A DNA stretch of 64,000 nt from Catonia carolina. Taxonomy: Eukaryota; Arthropoda; Insecta; Hemiptera; Achilidae. Position 1 is the first letter of the stretch. Each line of letters starts with the position of its first letter. The DNA is taken from positions 85,249,969-85,313,968 of the forward strand of contig JAQMRL010000003.1 of the NCBI GenBank assembly GCA_035578175.1. Direction: 5' to 3'. The notes below the pieces were generated by a model, which saw only the letters and a program-made list of their open reading frames with translations, did no database searches and was not told the DNA's origin. Shown piece by piece: positions 9,861 through 21,458 of this stretch. The position numbers and the translations under genes were made by a program.

Positions 9861-10483
9861 TCTTAACTTAGGTTTTAAGATGTTTTATAAATACTTAATG
9901 TATTATCAAGTCACCAAACGCTCTGTAGGTACGTGAACTCATAATATGGTTCGGTTCACCTCTTTGCTACATACGGGTACAGCGATAATGTTAATAGCGA
10001 TGGGTATATATCAGTTCCGTCGCGCGGAAGTTTAAATAATAAATTAAAGGTAGAAAGGTAAAACGCAATAAAATTAGAGGTGCGAGCGAAGGGAGGGGTA
10101 AGAAGTGATGGAGCGTTGGTGTGGAAAGAGGAGAAGTGTTGTAGTGCGTCGTAAGGATGTAGTGTGAGGTAAAGCTGTGGATTACGTCATCCCAAGGGGA
10201 TGTGTAATTTCCAAGAGGCAAAATGAGAAGGCCCAATTTGCTTCTTCGCGCAAGGAACCTTTATAATCAACATGTGTAAGTCTTTCTCTTGTATTCGAGC
10301 TACATCTACTTCTACTATTCTTTATTCCCCAACTTAAATGTTATTTCTTAATAAAATACATAACAAACACAGGAAAGTTTAATTGCAAATATAAAGTTAT
10401 GTGGTTCTTTTAATACATAGAGTTAAAAAAAATTAATTAGTTCAAGAAATATAAATTAAATATGCCATTATTTAAGCTGTACA
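9861..10483. other. Intergenic interval, nothing recognised
   Basis: No gene recognised. 10020-10240 is purine-rich on the plus strand and gives only an unrecognised short minus-strand frame. Confidence 0.4.
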
Positions 10484-10798
10484 CCCACCGGGTTGGTTTA
10501 GAGAAGTCGACCAGCTGTTTAACAGCTGATTTTCGGAGGCGAAGGTTCCTGGTTCAAATCCTAGTAAAGGTAGTTACTTTTATACAGATTTGAATGATAG
10601 ACAGTAGTTACTGGTGTACTTTGATGGTTTAGGTTCAATTAACCATACTCTCTCAGGAATGTTCGGCCTGAGTCTGTACAAGAATATATCTCATTTACAC
10701 GTCATAGATATCATCCTCATCTCATTGGGTCATGGGGTTGCTTATTGTTCTAAATTGAACAGAACTGCAACGTACCGACATTAGAGATTAAAAAATAA
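10484..10798 (+). mobile_element. tRNA-derived SINE (SINE-2), near complete
   Basis: A tRNA-like head (GGGTTGGTTTAGAGAAGTCG, then box B GGTTCAAATCC) is followed by a ~200-bp body (GTGTACTTTGATGGTT, TTGGGTCATGGGGTTGCTTA) and an A-rich tail. Relatives: 15100, 22070, 38558, 55503 and 58725. Confidence 0.8.
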
Positions 10799-10967
10799 AA
10801 TCCTAGTAAATGTAACTACAGTCCGTTCGAAATAGCATGATAGTATTACTTAAATGGAATAAAGAACAGAGTGAATTTCGTAATGTACTCATGCGTCAGT
10901 GCTACCACTTAAGAGATTTTTTTGTGTTAACTTCTTTTTTAGTGAATGACGTATACACCTAACATGA

Positions 10968-11319
10968 TATCAACCTGCCAGTTCCACGGCTACAAAAAAT
11001 AGTTGTGTTTCTTATCACATGTTCAGCCAGTTATATGACTGAAGCATTTAAGAACAGAAGAAGTGGAGGTGTAAAAGGCACTAGTCACAGTGATTTTCTT
11101 TAAGAGTAATGAGTTTCATTATATATACCGAGACCCTGTGGTGGATGAAGCGAAGGTGCCATTTGCAGGGTGGAAAGCAGATGCTTTTCAGAGGCCCGGC
11201 ATCCTGATAAGCATAGTTTTGCACTTAGTGAGGAAGGAAATGTAAACCACCTCAATCCTCGTTTTGCTTAGTAAAGCCTCTAGAGGTTTGAACAAACCTT
11301 TCAGCTGATGACCTAAACA
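10968..11319 (+). mobile_element. 397-bp retroposon family, 5'-truncated
   Basis: Bounded by 13-bp near-direct repeats (ACACCTAACATGA at 10955, ACACCTAATATGA at 11320) with one mismatch. The first ~45 bp of the unit are missing, consistent with incomplete reverse transcription. LTR-like L-B begins 7 bp after the right repeat. Confidence 0.75.
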
Positions 11320-11339
11320 ACACCTAATATGAAATGTAT

Positions 11340-12252
11340 TGTCACCGCCACCCCTTCTAATTAATCATTTACTGTGTTGCCGGCCTTCAATACTTCTTCC
11401 GGCTTTTGTCGGCGGGACAAACCCTTTAGCGGCGCACCGACAAACCTTTCGGCTACGCACCGACAGAGGACTTTGTCATTAAGGCCAAACCAGTAGCCGC
11501 CTCTTACCACAGCGCTCTCGGCGACTATATAAAGAGCGCTGCACTGAGCTGAGATATCCACTTCCGATTCAGACAGAAGAAGACGAGCTCAGCCGAGACC
11601 GGACGCACCATCCCTGGTCTACGCTACCGGTGGCGGACGCTACATTCCCGCACCGGTCAGACTTCGCCGGCTCGGAGAAAGCCACCTCGGCCGCGCTATC
11701 GGCAGACGGCCGACCCGACACTGCGGGGCTCTGGGGGGCGCCAATGTCACGCTGCAGTGGAGACCCAACTGCCGCTGAGGGAAGGCTAGGCCTGAACCCG
11801 GTAGCCGAGCCGTCACTCTTCGGGCTCCGCTTCCACCACGCCGGCTCGCCACTTCCGATCCAGACAACGACAAGTTGTCCACCACGACACACGGCTGCCG
11901 GACTCTAGCGAAAACTAATCAACGACCCCGCAAGAGAGAGGAGATGCTTCCGCTTGCCGACCCGTCACCGTAAGCCATCAACCGTACCGTCATCGCCCAC
12001 TGACGCGAGCGATGCCCACAGCGGTCCCTCGACCGAGCCTTACGCTCACCGGATCCGACGAAACAGCCATCGACGCACTACTGCGAGGGAAGAAGATGAT
12101 GTCTCCGCTGGACGACGACACGCCGTGTCACCCAGCTCCTCGACCGCCAGGACGACTACGACCGACGCTTCTCCAAGATGACCACCGCTTAAATGGAACT
12201 TTTTAGGGCCACCAAACAAATAAGGTTTGCCACTTGTCGCCATCCGGTGACA
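11340..12252 (+). mobile_element. Solo-LTR-like repeat L-B, mosaic, with 4-bp target duplication
   Basis: 913 bp, begins TGTCACCGCCACC and ends CATCCGGTGACA, flanked by GTAT on both sides. TATATAAAG lies at 11526, at the same 186-bp offset as in L-A. The outer parts match L-A, but 11571-11850 matches L-C. This extra block is bordered by an 18-nt near-direct repeat (11558-11575 and 11849-11866). The stem-loop at 12195-12210 is degraded. No AATAAA is visible. The open frames inside (for example 11630-11908) are not recognised and probably non-coding. Confidence 0.65.
11526..11534 (+). promoter_or_regulatory. TATA box of L-B
   Basis: TATATAAAG followed by AGCGCTGCACTGAGC, conserved with L-A in sequence and position. 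Confidence 0.55.
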
Positions 12253-12256
12253 GTAT

Positions 12257-13799
12257 GTAAAATAAAAATAAAATATTTTATTATTTAAATTAAAATTTTA
12301 TTAAACTTAAAATTTATCAGTTTTATTGAATTTAGTTCATATATTGTATTCTTTTAAGTTCCCTTGAAAATAAAACCAAAACCTACCATTCACTTATAAC
12401 AGTTGGTTCTCTGGCTCGAATTTTCGAAAAATATTTTACAATTTGAAATTTTCATTAATTCGGACTGAGGTGCCTCCCATATAGTCCGAATTAGAGCTTT
12501 CTCACGGTATGTTCAACAAAATGTTTGATTTTCCCAATGAAATGTTCACTTTCATAAGTCATCTAAAAGGTTTCTTACTGATTAACAATTGTTAAATAAC
12601 AGAGACAATAAATTAATAAACTAATAGTAAATATAAAAGTACACACAAAATAAAAAAAGATTCATAGATTGGCCATTAGAAACACGTCCTTTGACTGGTC
12701 GATGTAACACCTTTTCTGATTGGTTGAAGTAGACAGATTCATCAGTCTGAACTTGCTGACACATAAGTGCACGGTTTTCTTTGCAGAGAGATGCAGCATT
12801 TTTCAGTCACTTAAAAGGATTGCTCCAGGTCGGTCAAGCACTTTCCAAAATCTTAAGGAATTGTATTTCCCTATGGACCTTACGTGTAGATTTATATCAT
12901 GATATATTTATGAAGTAAATTAAACGTACCAACAGAGGTTTAAATTTACGTAACAATACGAAACAATAGGTTTTGTTTTCATTTAACATGTGTCTTATGA
13001 TATTAAATGAAGTAATATACAGAGAAACAATTCGGCCTAGTGTTATTAAGTTAGTACAACCGAACCTCGGGCGGAATTTTGGTTTGGTTTATATTTTGTT
13101 TCTCCTCTATTTCATTCTTCTATCAGGAACAGAAGGCGGGTTGGCAGAATGTAACTGAGTTTTGTTATTCATGGCTTTGAGCAGATAAATTTCATATACT
13201 GTACAGTATAGTGAAATTTAATATGAATAACGTAGAATAATAGAGTGGAACCGTTGTAAGCGCGCATATATAAATATAGCACACTGTAGTAAACTATATA
13301 TAGTATATATATACTAAAGTGGACCAGCAAGCAGCGCACATTGCTGGTGGGTGTGTATAAACCAGTGTTACAATATTATACCCTTGAGTGTAACCCTTTC
13401 TGTCCGCCCGCTTTTCATCTCTACCCCTCCCAAAAATCCCTTTCCACTCCTCACCTAAACTTTTCTCTTTTCCACTGTTTTTCTCATAAAGTGTCGTCGT
13501 CTTGCCCGCATGTCGGACTTTCACACATTTTCTAATAGTATCAAGTTGTCCAAAAATATTATATTCATTCAAATGGAAACACAAACAAAAATAAAATAAT
13601 TTCCTGTAAAAATATGGTTTAATGCTCCATAAACTTTATTAATTAAAAAGCATTGTATTCAACATCTGATTATCAGTATTTTTACGGATGATCTTTGAAT
13701 AAGGCAAAACAGTAAGTTTGAACAACAAAAAAAAACAAATTCAAATTTTTTTCTTTAGTTTTCAATTACCTACATTAAATTAAACATGTTTCATAAATT
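12257..13799. other. Interval without recognised gene or repeat
   Basis: Short open frames at 12720-12902, 12973-13158 and 13294-13584 carry no motif I recognise. Confidence 0.4.
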
Positions 13800-13885
13800 A
13801 ACAATTTACGACACAGTCATAAGATCAATCTGGACATATGGAGTTCAACTTTAGGGATCTGCTAAACTTTCACACACGAAACGTA

Positions 13886-14358
13886 TAATCATAATTTTTA
13901 TTTTTTATTTTTTTTTATTGGGGGGGCTCCCAAACTCCCCTAAACCCCGCCGTCTCCACCCACTACTATGGCTGGTCGCAAGGATGCGAGGTGGTACAGT
14001 AGAACAGCAAGATAATATCGCCTCAGTATACCGCACCATTACAACTTAACGTAGTCATTCTTTCTTCTCTAAAAAACAGTCAGCCGCCGAGCTTAACATA
14101 CACCACATAGACACAAATAACACATAAAAATACATAAAATAACATAAAGATCACGCAGTATTTACAGCCTTCCTTCACAGTATCCTGTACAGTTTTTCTT
14201 TAATTTTACTATCTCTGTGAAACAGATCTAGCTCTCCATTTATTTCATTGGCTGTAGCTATACATCAATTGATTGGAGCTATTTTACTTTTTGTAGCTCC
14301 AGCAAACAGCCTAAAACTTCTTAAAGCTGTTCCAGGTACTCTCAGAAAAATCTTCGAG

Positions 14359-14403
<45 letters not shown>

Positions 14404-14495
14404 TGTTTATTTTAAAATTTAATTTTACAATCAGTTTCTTAAATTACAAATAAGTACAATTCAATATATATGACAATTTTACTGAAATATTACAT
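13886..14495 (-). mobile_element. I-type LINE 3' end inserted into the jockey relic
   Basis: Bounded by GAAACGTA direct repeats (13878-13885; 14496-14503). The minus strand is closely similar to 17320-17730 of the plus-strand LINE: the last polymerase codons, then a 3' UTR ending in an A/T-rich tail next to 13886. A (TAA)n tract and ~95 bp of unassigned AT-rich sequence lie at its 5' side, still within the target duplication. Confidence 0.75.
14361..14402 (+). repeat. (TAA)n microsatellite
   Basis: About 13 ATA/TAA triplets at the 5' boundary of the inserted I-type LINE. TAA tails normally mark the 3' end of I-type LINEs, so this may be a relic of a second, oppositely oriented insertion. Confidence 0.8.
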
Positions 14496-14934
14496 GAAAC
14501 GTACACAAGTGATCCAAAACAAGATTCTACGAGCAATAACGCAATGCCTTTTACGACACAAACTTAATGTTGCACAAAGACTTACAAATCCCGTAAGTAA
14601 ATGACGTGTGAAACATTTATAGAAGACGATGCACGACAAATTTGAATTACATGACAACCCTTTCATACAAAACGTGTACACTAAGGAGATACCGGGTACT
14701 CAGCAAAGAAATTTAAAACACCTCTGGCGTAGGGATCTTCTGGCTAATTTCAGAACTGTTGTGATGACTGCAAGTTCCAGGAAGTAACACAAGTTTTGGA
14801 ACCTTCAGCGTCATATTTAGAAATTGTTATAATATTATAATAGCAGGTACTAAATTTTCAATAAAAATTGGTCAAAAAAATATTTTCTCAAGCAATTTAG
14901 TCGATTAAGGGAACCCGTAACCAGTTTCTAGACT

Positions 14935-15528
14935 CATCTTAAAATGTAACCCATAAAAAAGTGAAAAGTAGCACGAATAATTTACAACTTCCGGTTGCCT
15001 TATTTTGATGAAATTTTTTGTTTTGCGTCCCCTAGTGATACGTCACTTAAGTTTCAATTTTATATATGATATACCGTTCTTCATTTCATTTTTCATTCAT
15101 TTTTTTATCCCTAATGTGTACGTTGCCATCTGTTCAATTCAGAACAATAAGCAACCCCATGACGCAATTAGATGAGCATGATGTGTATGACGTGGAAATA
15201 AGGTGTAGTCTTGTGCACACCCAGGCTGACTAAGAGAGAGAGTTTGGTTAATTGAACCCCAACCATCAAAGTACACTGGCAACTACTGTCTAGCATTACA
15301 ATCCGTATAAGAGTAACTATCTTTACCAGGATTTGAACCAGGAACTTCGTCTCCAAAAACCAGCTGTTAAAAAGCTGACTCTTGGCAACGACTTTACCTC
15401 TAGACTAACCCAGGTGGGTTTTTGCGTTAAGTGAACCCGAAAAGTGTAATTCAGGGGAAAACTCGATCTCGGAAAATCGAAATGAAAATAATACTACCAT
15501 ATATATTCATACAGGGCAAAAGAAAGTA
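14935..15528 (-). mobile_element. HINE-like element fragment interrupted by SINE-2
   Basis: 14935-15095 (ACTTCCGGTTG, TTTTGATGAAA, GTTCTTCATTTC) and 15419-15528 (AAAACTCGATCTCGGAAAAT, ATATATTCATACAG, AAAGAAAGTAA) are consecutive parts of the HINE-like unit, separated by a SINE at the position where other copies have the CA microsatellite. The 3' (hairpin) half is absent. Confidence 0.7.
15100..15418 (-). mobile_element. SINE-2, near complete
   Basis: Matches 10484-10798 in reverse: A-rich tail complement at 15100, AGCAACCCCATGACGCAATT, CATCAAAGTACACTGG, box B complement GGATTTGAACC, and the tRNA-like head to about 15418. It is inserted in a HINE-like element. Confidence 0.8.
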
Positions 15529-16570
15529 ATTAATTAGATAAGAGATTAAATCAGCTTTTAGAAAAATATAGGTTGGTGAAAACTAATAATGTGTTGTCAT
15601 TTAGATTAATTAAATTATGCAGGATACTTTTAAATACTTATTCATAGATCAAAGAAATATAAAGGATTTAACCTATCTTAAAAGAAATATTATACATTTG
15701 GAAAAATGGTTGTAGAAATAAATGTGTAAGAATTCATCCTTTTAAAGAAAAAGTTTTTCAGACTTTTTACCATTTTATTGTTACAAATAATACAAAATGA
15801 CTATTAGTACTCAATCATACATAAAATAACTTCAATAAATAAAAAAAGGATGTGGAATTTTCGTTTTTCTTTGTGTGTATGAACAACACAAAACGTACAA
15901 AAAGTAATGATTTATTTATAAATACATTTTCTTCTCTTTTTCAATTCCGAACAAAATCCGAGAGTGTTTATTCGAAAGTTTTTAGGTAGTATTATGTAGT
16001 TGAACATATAAAAAATACAAGGGAAGAAAAAAAGAAGGTCGCGTTTTGGTGATCCTGGTAGGCTATCACTGGTGGTGAATAGCCACATCAGCGCTTTCTC
16101 TCCCCGCTAACCCTTTAAAATACACCCAGTGAATGACTTCCTTTTTCTTCCTAATACGAATGTGAGCGTGCCTTCTTCGACATTAATCCTTTTTATCGTT
16201 TTCTTTTATGTTAGTGTGACTTATATCAGAATAAAAAAAGAAACAAGTGTGTTAGTACAAAAGTATTATTAATCCCACTCCATTTTCATGCACATTATTT
16301 TGAAAATCAGATTACTTTTAATTGTGGAATAACTAAGTATCAGAAATAAAATTTAACTTTTTATGAGACATAAGATTTTGATGATTTTTCTAGATTTTAT
16401 TTTTTCCAAAATAACCTGTGTCTTCGATTCGAGGGTGTCTTAGAATCAAGGATATACGGTAATAGTAATCTAGCAACTTAATGCAAATATTTGAATAATT
16501 TAATTGTAAATTCTTAAATAAATGGAGTATGTTCTTTTACCCGATCAGCTCTTTACAATGAAAATAAGTA
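15529..16570. other. AT-rich interval, nothing recognised
   Basis: No gene or repeat recognised; frames are very short. Confidence 0.4.
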
Positions 16571-16655
16571 ATGAAACAATGCCCGACTTTACAGAGAATT
16601 GAATCCGGAACCCCTAGCATAGAAGCCAGTTGCTCTGACCATTACATCAATTAAT
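16571..16655 (-). mobile_element. SINE-1b head fragment
   Basis: About 85 bp matching the tRNA-like head region of SINE-1b (complement of GGTTCCGGATTCAATTCTC, then AGAAGCCAGTTGC). Body and tail are missing. Confidence 0.5.
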
Positions 16656-16689
16656 TTATAAATTTATTAATTATAAAGTGATATTATTG

Positions 16690-17732
16690 TAAATAAATTT
16701 ATTATAAATGAACGCAGCTGAGTGCAGGGTACTTAAGAGAGATATTGATTTAATACAGCTATGGTCACTGCAAAACAGGCTCTCTTTAAACTCAACTTAA
16801 ACTTTTGTTACGACATATTCTAGAAAAACGATGAGCTATGTATACAAGTACACCCGTGGTCATGATGAAATCATAAGAAACACCAGCACTACGGACCTCG
16901 GTGTGTTGTTTGACTTCAAGCTATTATTCCGCGAGCAAGTAGCTTCAATAGCTGGAAAAGCCCGAAGGAATTTAGGACTCATAGCTTGGATTAGTCGTGA
17001 TTTCAAATTTGAGAAGTCAGTACTTAGATTTTATAAGAGCCTTGTGCGTCCTGTCCTCAAATATTGTTCGACGGTATGGAACTATAGAAGAGACGTCACA
17101 GAAAATGAACTGGAGAGTGTGCAAAAGACTAAAGACTAATTCATAAGTTGGAATGTAGATCTGGGAGAAAATTTGATGGCTATGAGAATGCTTTCTTATT
17201 CTACGGGCTTCAGAGTCTAAGCACGCGGCGTAGAATGATGGAAGATCTATACATTTACATCATTTTGCATTCACCAGTTGATGTTCCGGATATCTCGGAG
17301 ATTTCTCTGAGGGTGCTTTGCACTGCTTTAAGAAGTTTCAGGCTATTTTCTGGCGCCACAAGAAGTAAAATAGCTCCAATCAATAGATGTATAGCTACAG
17401 CAAATGAAATAAATGGAGAGGTAGATCTGTTTCACAGAGATAGTAAAATTAAAGAAAAACTGTACAGGATACTGTGAAAGAAGGCTGTAAATATTGCGTG
17501 ATCCTTATGTTTTTTTTATGGATTTTTATGTTATTCGTGTCTATGTGGTGTATGTTGGGCTCGGCGGTTGACTGTTTTCTAGTGAAGAAGAATGACTATG
17601 TTAAGTTATAATGGTGCAGTATACTGAGGCGATATTCTATTGCTGTTCTACTGTACCACCTCGCATCCTTGCGACCAGTCATAGTAGTGGGTGGAGACGG
17701 CGGGGTGTAGGGGAGTTTGGAAGCCCCCATAA

Positions 17733-17760
<28 letters not shown>
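16690..17760 (+). pseudogene. I-type LINE polymerase C-terminus and 3' UTR with (TAA)n tail
   Basis: The translation holds TTDLGVLFDFKLLFREQV (16831-17139), FYKSLVRPVLKYCSTVWNY, and then, in another frame (17148-17477), FYGLQSLSTRRRMMEDLYIY and further to KLYRIL. These are the conserved C-terminal blocks of jockey/I-group LINE polymerases. The frame change and stop at 17139 make it a pseudogene. The 3' UTR ends in (TAA)n at 17731-17760, the usual I-type tail. 13886-14495 is a second copy of this 3' end. Confidence 0.8.
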
Positions 17761-17765
<5 letters not shown>

Positions 17766-17767
17766 CA

Positions 17768-18718
17768 TCTGGTGTGAAACACTTACACAACTTTCTCTTG
17801 CCAATGCAAATGATTAACAATATAACCTAATTTTAGCTATAAAACATTAGAAATAAAGAAAACACTAACCTCAATAAAAATAACCTTATTTTAATCGTGA
17901 GTGAAAGACGGAAAATGAAAATCGACCTGTTTGGCTTAAAAATATGGAAAATCACTCTTTCAAGCTAAACTAGGCTCTGTAGAGAAAAATGCTCTAAATA
18001 AAAGTTGTAGATCTTTTAATTTCCTACAAATTTTATTATACACTTTTGTCGTGAACTGCATACTAAGGCAGAAATCTTAAAAAATCAATTTTTCACACGT
18101 TTTCGTGAGAAAAAAACCGAAAATCGCTAATTACCGCTAAATTAAGTGTTATACAAAAAAATGTTTGAAATAAAAGTTGTAAAATTTTTAATTTTCTACA
18201 TTTTTTAATGTATAAATTTTTGCGCTATAATACACATTAAAGCCGAAATCTTTAAAAAACACTTTTTTTACGTAAAAACAGCCTGACCAAGAATTTCAGC
18301 AAACATGGCGCCTACCCTATCTTGTAGAGAATAAAAAATTGAGTAAACCAGGCGATTTTAAAAAAAATCGTAGGACCAGTTTTTGAGAAAATCGCAAAAA
18401 AGTGAACAATTACACGAATAAACTACTACTTCCGGTTGACCGATTTAGATGAAAATGTTTGTGTCGGGTCCGGTAGTGGTATGTAACTTAAGTTTCAAGT
18501 TCGTACGATGTTCCGTTCTTGAGATATTTTGTACACACACACACACAACAGACACTCACACACACACACACACACACACACAGACCAATCGCTAAAAACA
18601 TGTTTTTTGGGTTCAGGGGGTCCGAAAACGTGTAGATCCAGTGAAAACTCGATTTCGAAAAATCGACATGAAAACAATACTTTCCTTCCTATATATTCAT
18701 ATAGGCAAGAGAAAGTAA
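17768..18718 (-). mobile_element. HINE-like (DINE-1/Helentron-type) element, full-length
   Basis: The 951-bp unit recurs at 22849 and 27710. Minus strand layout: 5' end TTTACTTTCTCTTGCC (subterminal repeat), a small palindrome CCTATATGAATATATAGG, a (GT)n microsatellite, a long AT-rich body, then the inverted subterminal repeat GGCAAGAGAAAGT and a terminal hairpin of the type GTGTGAGTGTTTCACAC, ending CAGA before T. Paired subterminal repeats, internal microsatellite and 3' hairpin are the published layout of non-autonomous Helentrons such as DINE-1. No protein is encoded; the frame at 18495-18881 is incidental. Confidence 0.65.
18534..18582 (+). repeat. (CA)n microsatellite inside HINE-like element
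   Basis: CA dinucleotides interrupted by AACAGACACT, at the position where all family copies carry a CA tract. Confidence 0.9.
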
Positions 18719-19532
18719 AAATGATAATAACAGTTTTGTATTGAACATTTTGAAATTGAAGAGGTACATAAAATAAGTGGCTTACAGTTGGATAGATAAA
18801 GAGAAACACCAAAAGGGAAGAAGAAATTTTGTGAGTGAACGTACGCCTAAAGAAAGAAAAACAATAATACAACCCATGCAAAAATTAATTTTTGGGCAGG
18901 TTTTTCATACAAAATATTATTTTAATAAAAATACAGACAAGAGTATAACACACTTAGTATAACTACACGCCGACGAACGCTCACCACCCGCTTATCGAAG
19001 CTTCAAGGGAAACGTTTATGAAATTCCTTTTATCTGGCTTCGAAATAACAACATTAATAACTCTAAGCAAACTCTTGAAACTTTATTAAGTAGTATGTTT
19101 AATAAGAATAATACTGCATTATTAACAAAGTAAATAAGTTATGAAAATACGTTACGAAATAAAACTAAGATAATTGTTGTAAAGTTAATTCCATGAAATA
19201 CAGACGTTTCATTTTTCAGATTTAACTTTCTTTTAATTTTAAATATGAATTGAGAAATTACTATAACCATAAATATTTCGGTAATAAAATTTAAACAAAA
19301 TTTATTGTTTTATGAATCCTAGAAGATGAACAAGATTAATAGATTTACGCACCCTGGTTTATGTGTAAATAGGCTACAGAAAATGCGAAAAGTGAGGTTT
19401 CAACCCGTTAAATTATTTTAAGCTTGTTTATATACTATAAATACTTTTTTATTGTTCTATCATTTGATTGTCTATTATCAAAATTAGTAAATAGTATATG
19501 CATAATTACATATTATTTTACATAATTACATA
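18719..19532. other. AT-rich interval, nothing recognised
   Basis: No gene recognised. A direct repeat CATAATTACATATT occurs at 19501 and near 19521, just left of the next retroposon. Confidence 0.4.
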
Positions 19533-19932
19533 TTGTTTAGGTCAACAGCCAAAATGCTGGTTGAACCTCTAGAGGTTTTACTGAGTAAAAACGAGGAGTG
19601 AGGTGGTTTACTATTGTTGCCTTCCTTACTGAATTGAAAGAGTAGGCCTACGCTTATCAGCATGCCGAGCCCTTCGAAAAGCACCCACTTTCCACCCTAC
19701 AAATGACATCTTCACTTCATTCACCACAGGTTCTGGCTGTATAGTGAAATTCATTACTCTCAGAGGAGATTACTCTGGCTAGTGTCTTTAAAACCTCTAC
19801 CTCTTCTGTTCTTAAAAATAGTTCAGTCATAATTAGCTGACTATATGATAAGAAACAGAACTATTTTTTGTAGCCCCGGAACCAACAGATCGAGTACAAT
19901 CAATTTAACACTCCACCTGCCCGTTATGGGCA
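19533..19932 (-). mobile_element. 397-bp retroposon family, near full-length
   Basis: Matches 1760-2156 in reverse over its whole length, from TGTTTAGGTCAACAGCC to the 5' hairpin TGCCCGTTATGGGCA. Target duplications are not evident. Small indels disrupt the reading frame kept in some other copies. Confidence 0.8.
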
Positions 19933-20900
19933 GATAAATATATATCAATATATAAAATTAATGCAGCTCATTTTGCAGTACTGTAATAAAAATTAAAAAA
20001 AAAAATTAATTAAAATTTTAAATTCAGAAACTATTACTTCTACAAAGTGGTGTATAAAATGGTTGGTGGATTAAGTTTATTTTGTTTTAAATTAAAATAC
20101 ACACTTATAGTGACATCAAAAGTGTGGTGTTATATCTTCAAAATGAAATGAACTTTATACAGAATAAAGTGTAAGGTACACTTTATAAATACTACAGTAC
20201 GTTGAATCTTTTTCATTAAAGTTAAACCTTCATTATAAAAGAAAAAGTAAATTAATTTCTTATAAGATTTCGCTTGGCAATAAATTCATTATATATACAA
20301 TTACACTTAGAAAGATAGTTTTCTTTATGACGGTATCTATTTAAGTTGTTGAATTGAAATTTCTATTTCACCTTGGGTTTTTTAAATTGAATCTGATAAT
20401 CCGAAAATACTTGATGAGACAACCTTTTTGAAAAATAAATATTTTTAAAATCGCCTCAACTTCTACTTTATTACTAACCATTACAGTGTAACCTATGAAG
20501 CTGACAACTCGTGTAAATTTATCGCACAGTATATTGTGACATAAACAATATGTAAAACAATGGTAGGTGGCTCTTGTGTGAGTTTTGACAGGTGTAGCAT
20601 GATTTATTAATTGATTATTAATTACTCAGAGAAAATAAAAAAAAGACAACTGCACTTACCGGTAACCAGCAACCGACATACAAATTTTTATAAATATTAG
20701 ATTTAAATTTAGAATAATAAATAACATTTAATTTAATAAATTAATAATATTTTAATAATTTCAATAACATTTATTTTGAAACTTTTTTAAAATTATTTTT
20801 ATACTAGAATAAATGTCATGTTTTACAATAATGAAACCTCAAAACTGGCTGCTACACAGGTATAATTTATTGTTTTTCTGGACTAGCAATACTAGTCTAC
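19933..20900. other. AT-rich interval, nothing recognised
   Basis: No coding or repeat signal recognised before the GC-rich L-C repeat starts. Confidence 0.4.
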
Positions 20901-21410
20901 TGTCGCCGACTACCCTACCAAAATAGCGCCTGCAGACGGTCCCACTACCTACCTGCCTCGCTGATCGCTACAGACGCGCAGAGCTTACAGCGCCTCCCCA
21001 CCACTATGAAGTGGACTCGCCTGAGGGCGATTTAAGCGACAGCCCTAGCCCGCGAGAGTGACTCTTCAATCAACTCTCAACCGGAGAAGACCAAGAAAGA
21101 AGAGCTCCAGACAGAAGAAGAAGAGCCCAGCCGAGACCGGACGCACCATCCCTGGTCTACGCTACTGGTGGCGGACGCTACATTCCCGTCCCGGTCAGCC
21201 TTCGCCGACCCGGAGAGAACCGCCTCGGTCCCCCTATCGGCAGACGCCGACCAGACACTGCGGGCCTCTGGGAGCCACCACTGCCACGCTGCAGTGGGGA
21301 CAACCCCAACTGACGCTGAGGGAAGGCTAGGCCTGAACCCGGTAGCCGAGCCGGCACTCTTCGGGCTTCGCTTCTACCACGTCGGCTCGCCGCTTCCGAC
21401 CGCCAACAAC

Positions 21411-21426
21411 GGCCCTTTTCAGGGCC
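21411..21426 (+). promoter_or_regulatory. Histone-type 3' stem-loop 1 (in L-C)
   Basis: GGCCCTTTTCAGGGCC, identical to that in L-A, preceded by AACAAC and followed by ATTAA in place of ACCAA. Confidence 0.55.
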
Positions 21427-21442
21427 ATTAACACAATTAAAC

Positions 21443-21458
21443 GGCCCCTTTCAGGGCC
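21443..21458 (+). promoter_or_regulatory. Histone-type 3' stem-loop 2 (in L-C)
   Basis: GGCCCCTTTCAGGGCC followed by ACCAATTTTCC. The loop-closing pair is C-A; the remaining five pairs, the loop and the ACCA flank agree with the histone consensus. Confidence 0.5.

Larger units (their letters stand above)
13800..14790 (+). pseudogene. Jockey-like LINE polymerase fragment, split by another LINE
   Basis: The left piece (13800-13885) translates as IRSIWTYGVQL, stop, GSAKLSHT, typical of the jockey polymerase thumb region (usually WTYGIQLWG.A). The right piece (from 14496) continues as TQVIQNKILRAIT and further, matching the following conserved block. The pieces meet at an 8-bp duplicated GAAACGTA, so an insertion split the element. 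In-frame stops occur in both parts. Confidence 0.75.

Noticed and set aside
11630..11908. GC-rich open frames in LTR-like L-B and L-C (for example a 92-codon frame starting MADATFPHRS)
   Set aside because: High GC removes stop codons by chance; frames occur on both strands, differ between copies and show no known domain.
17768..18718. Classical Helitron for the ~950-bp family
   Set aside because: One strand starts TC after A, but the other end lacks CTRR; the subterminal-repeat layout fits the Helentron/DINE type better.
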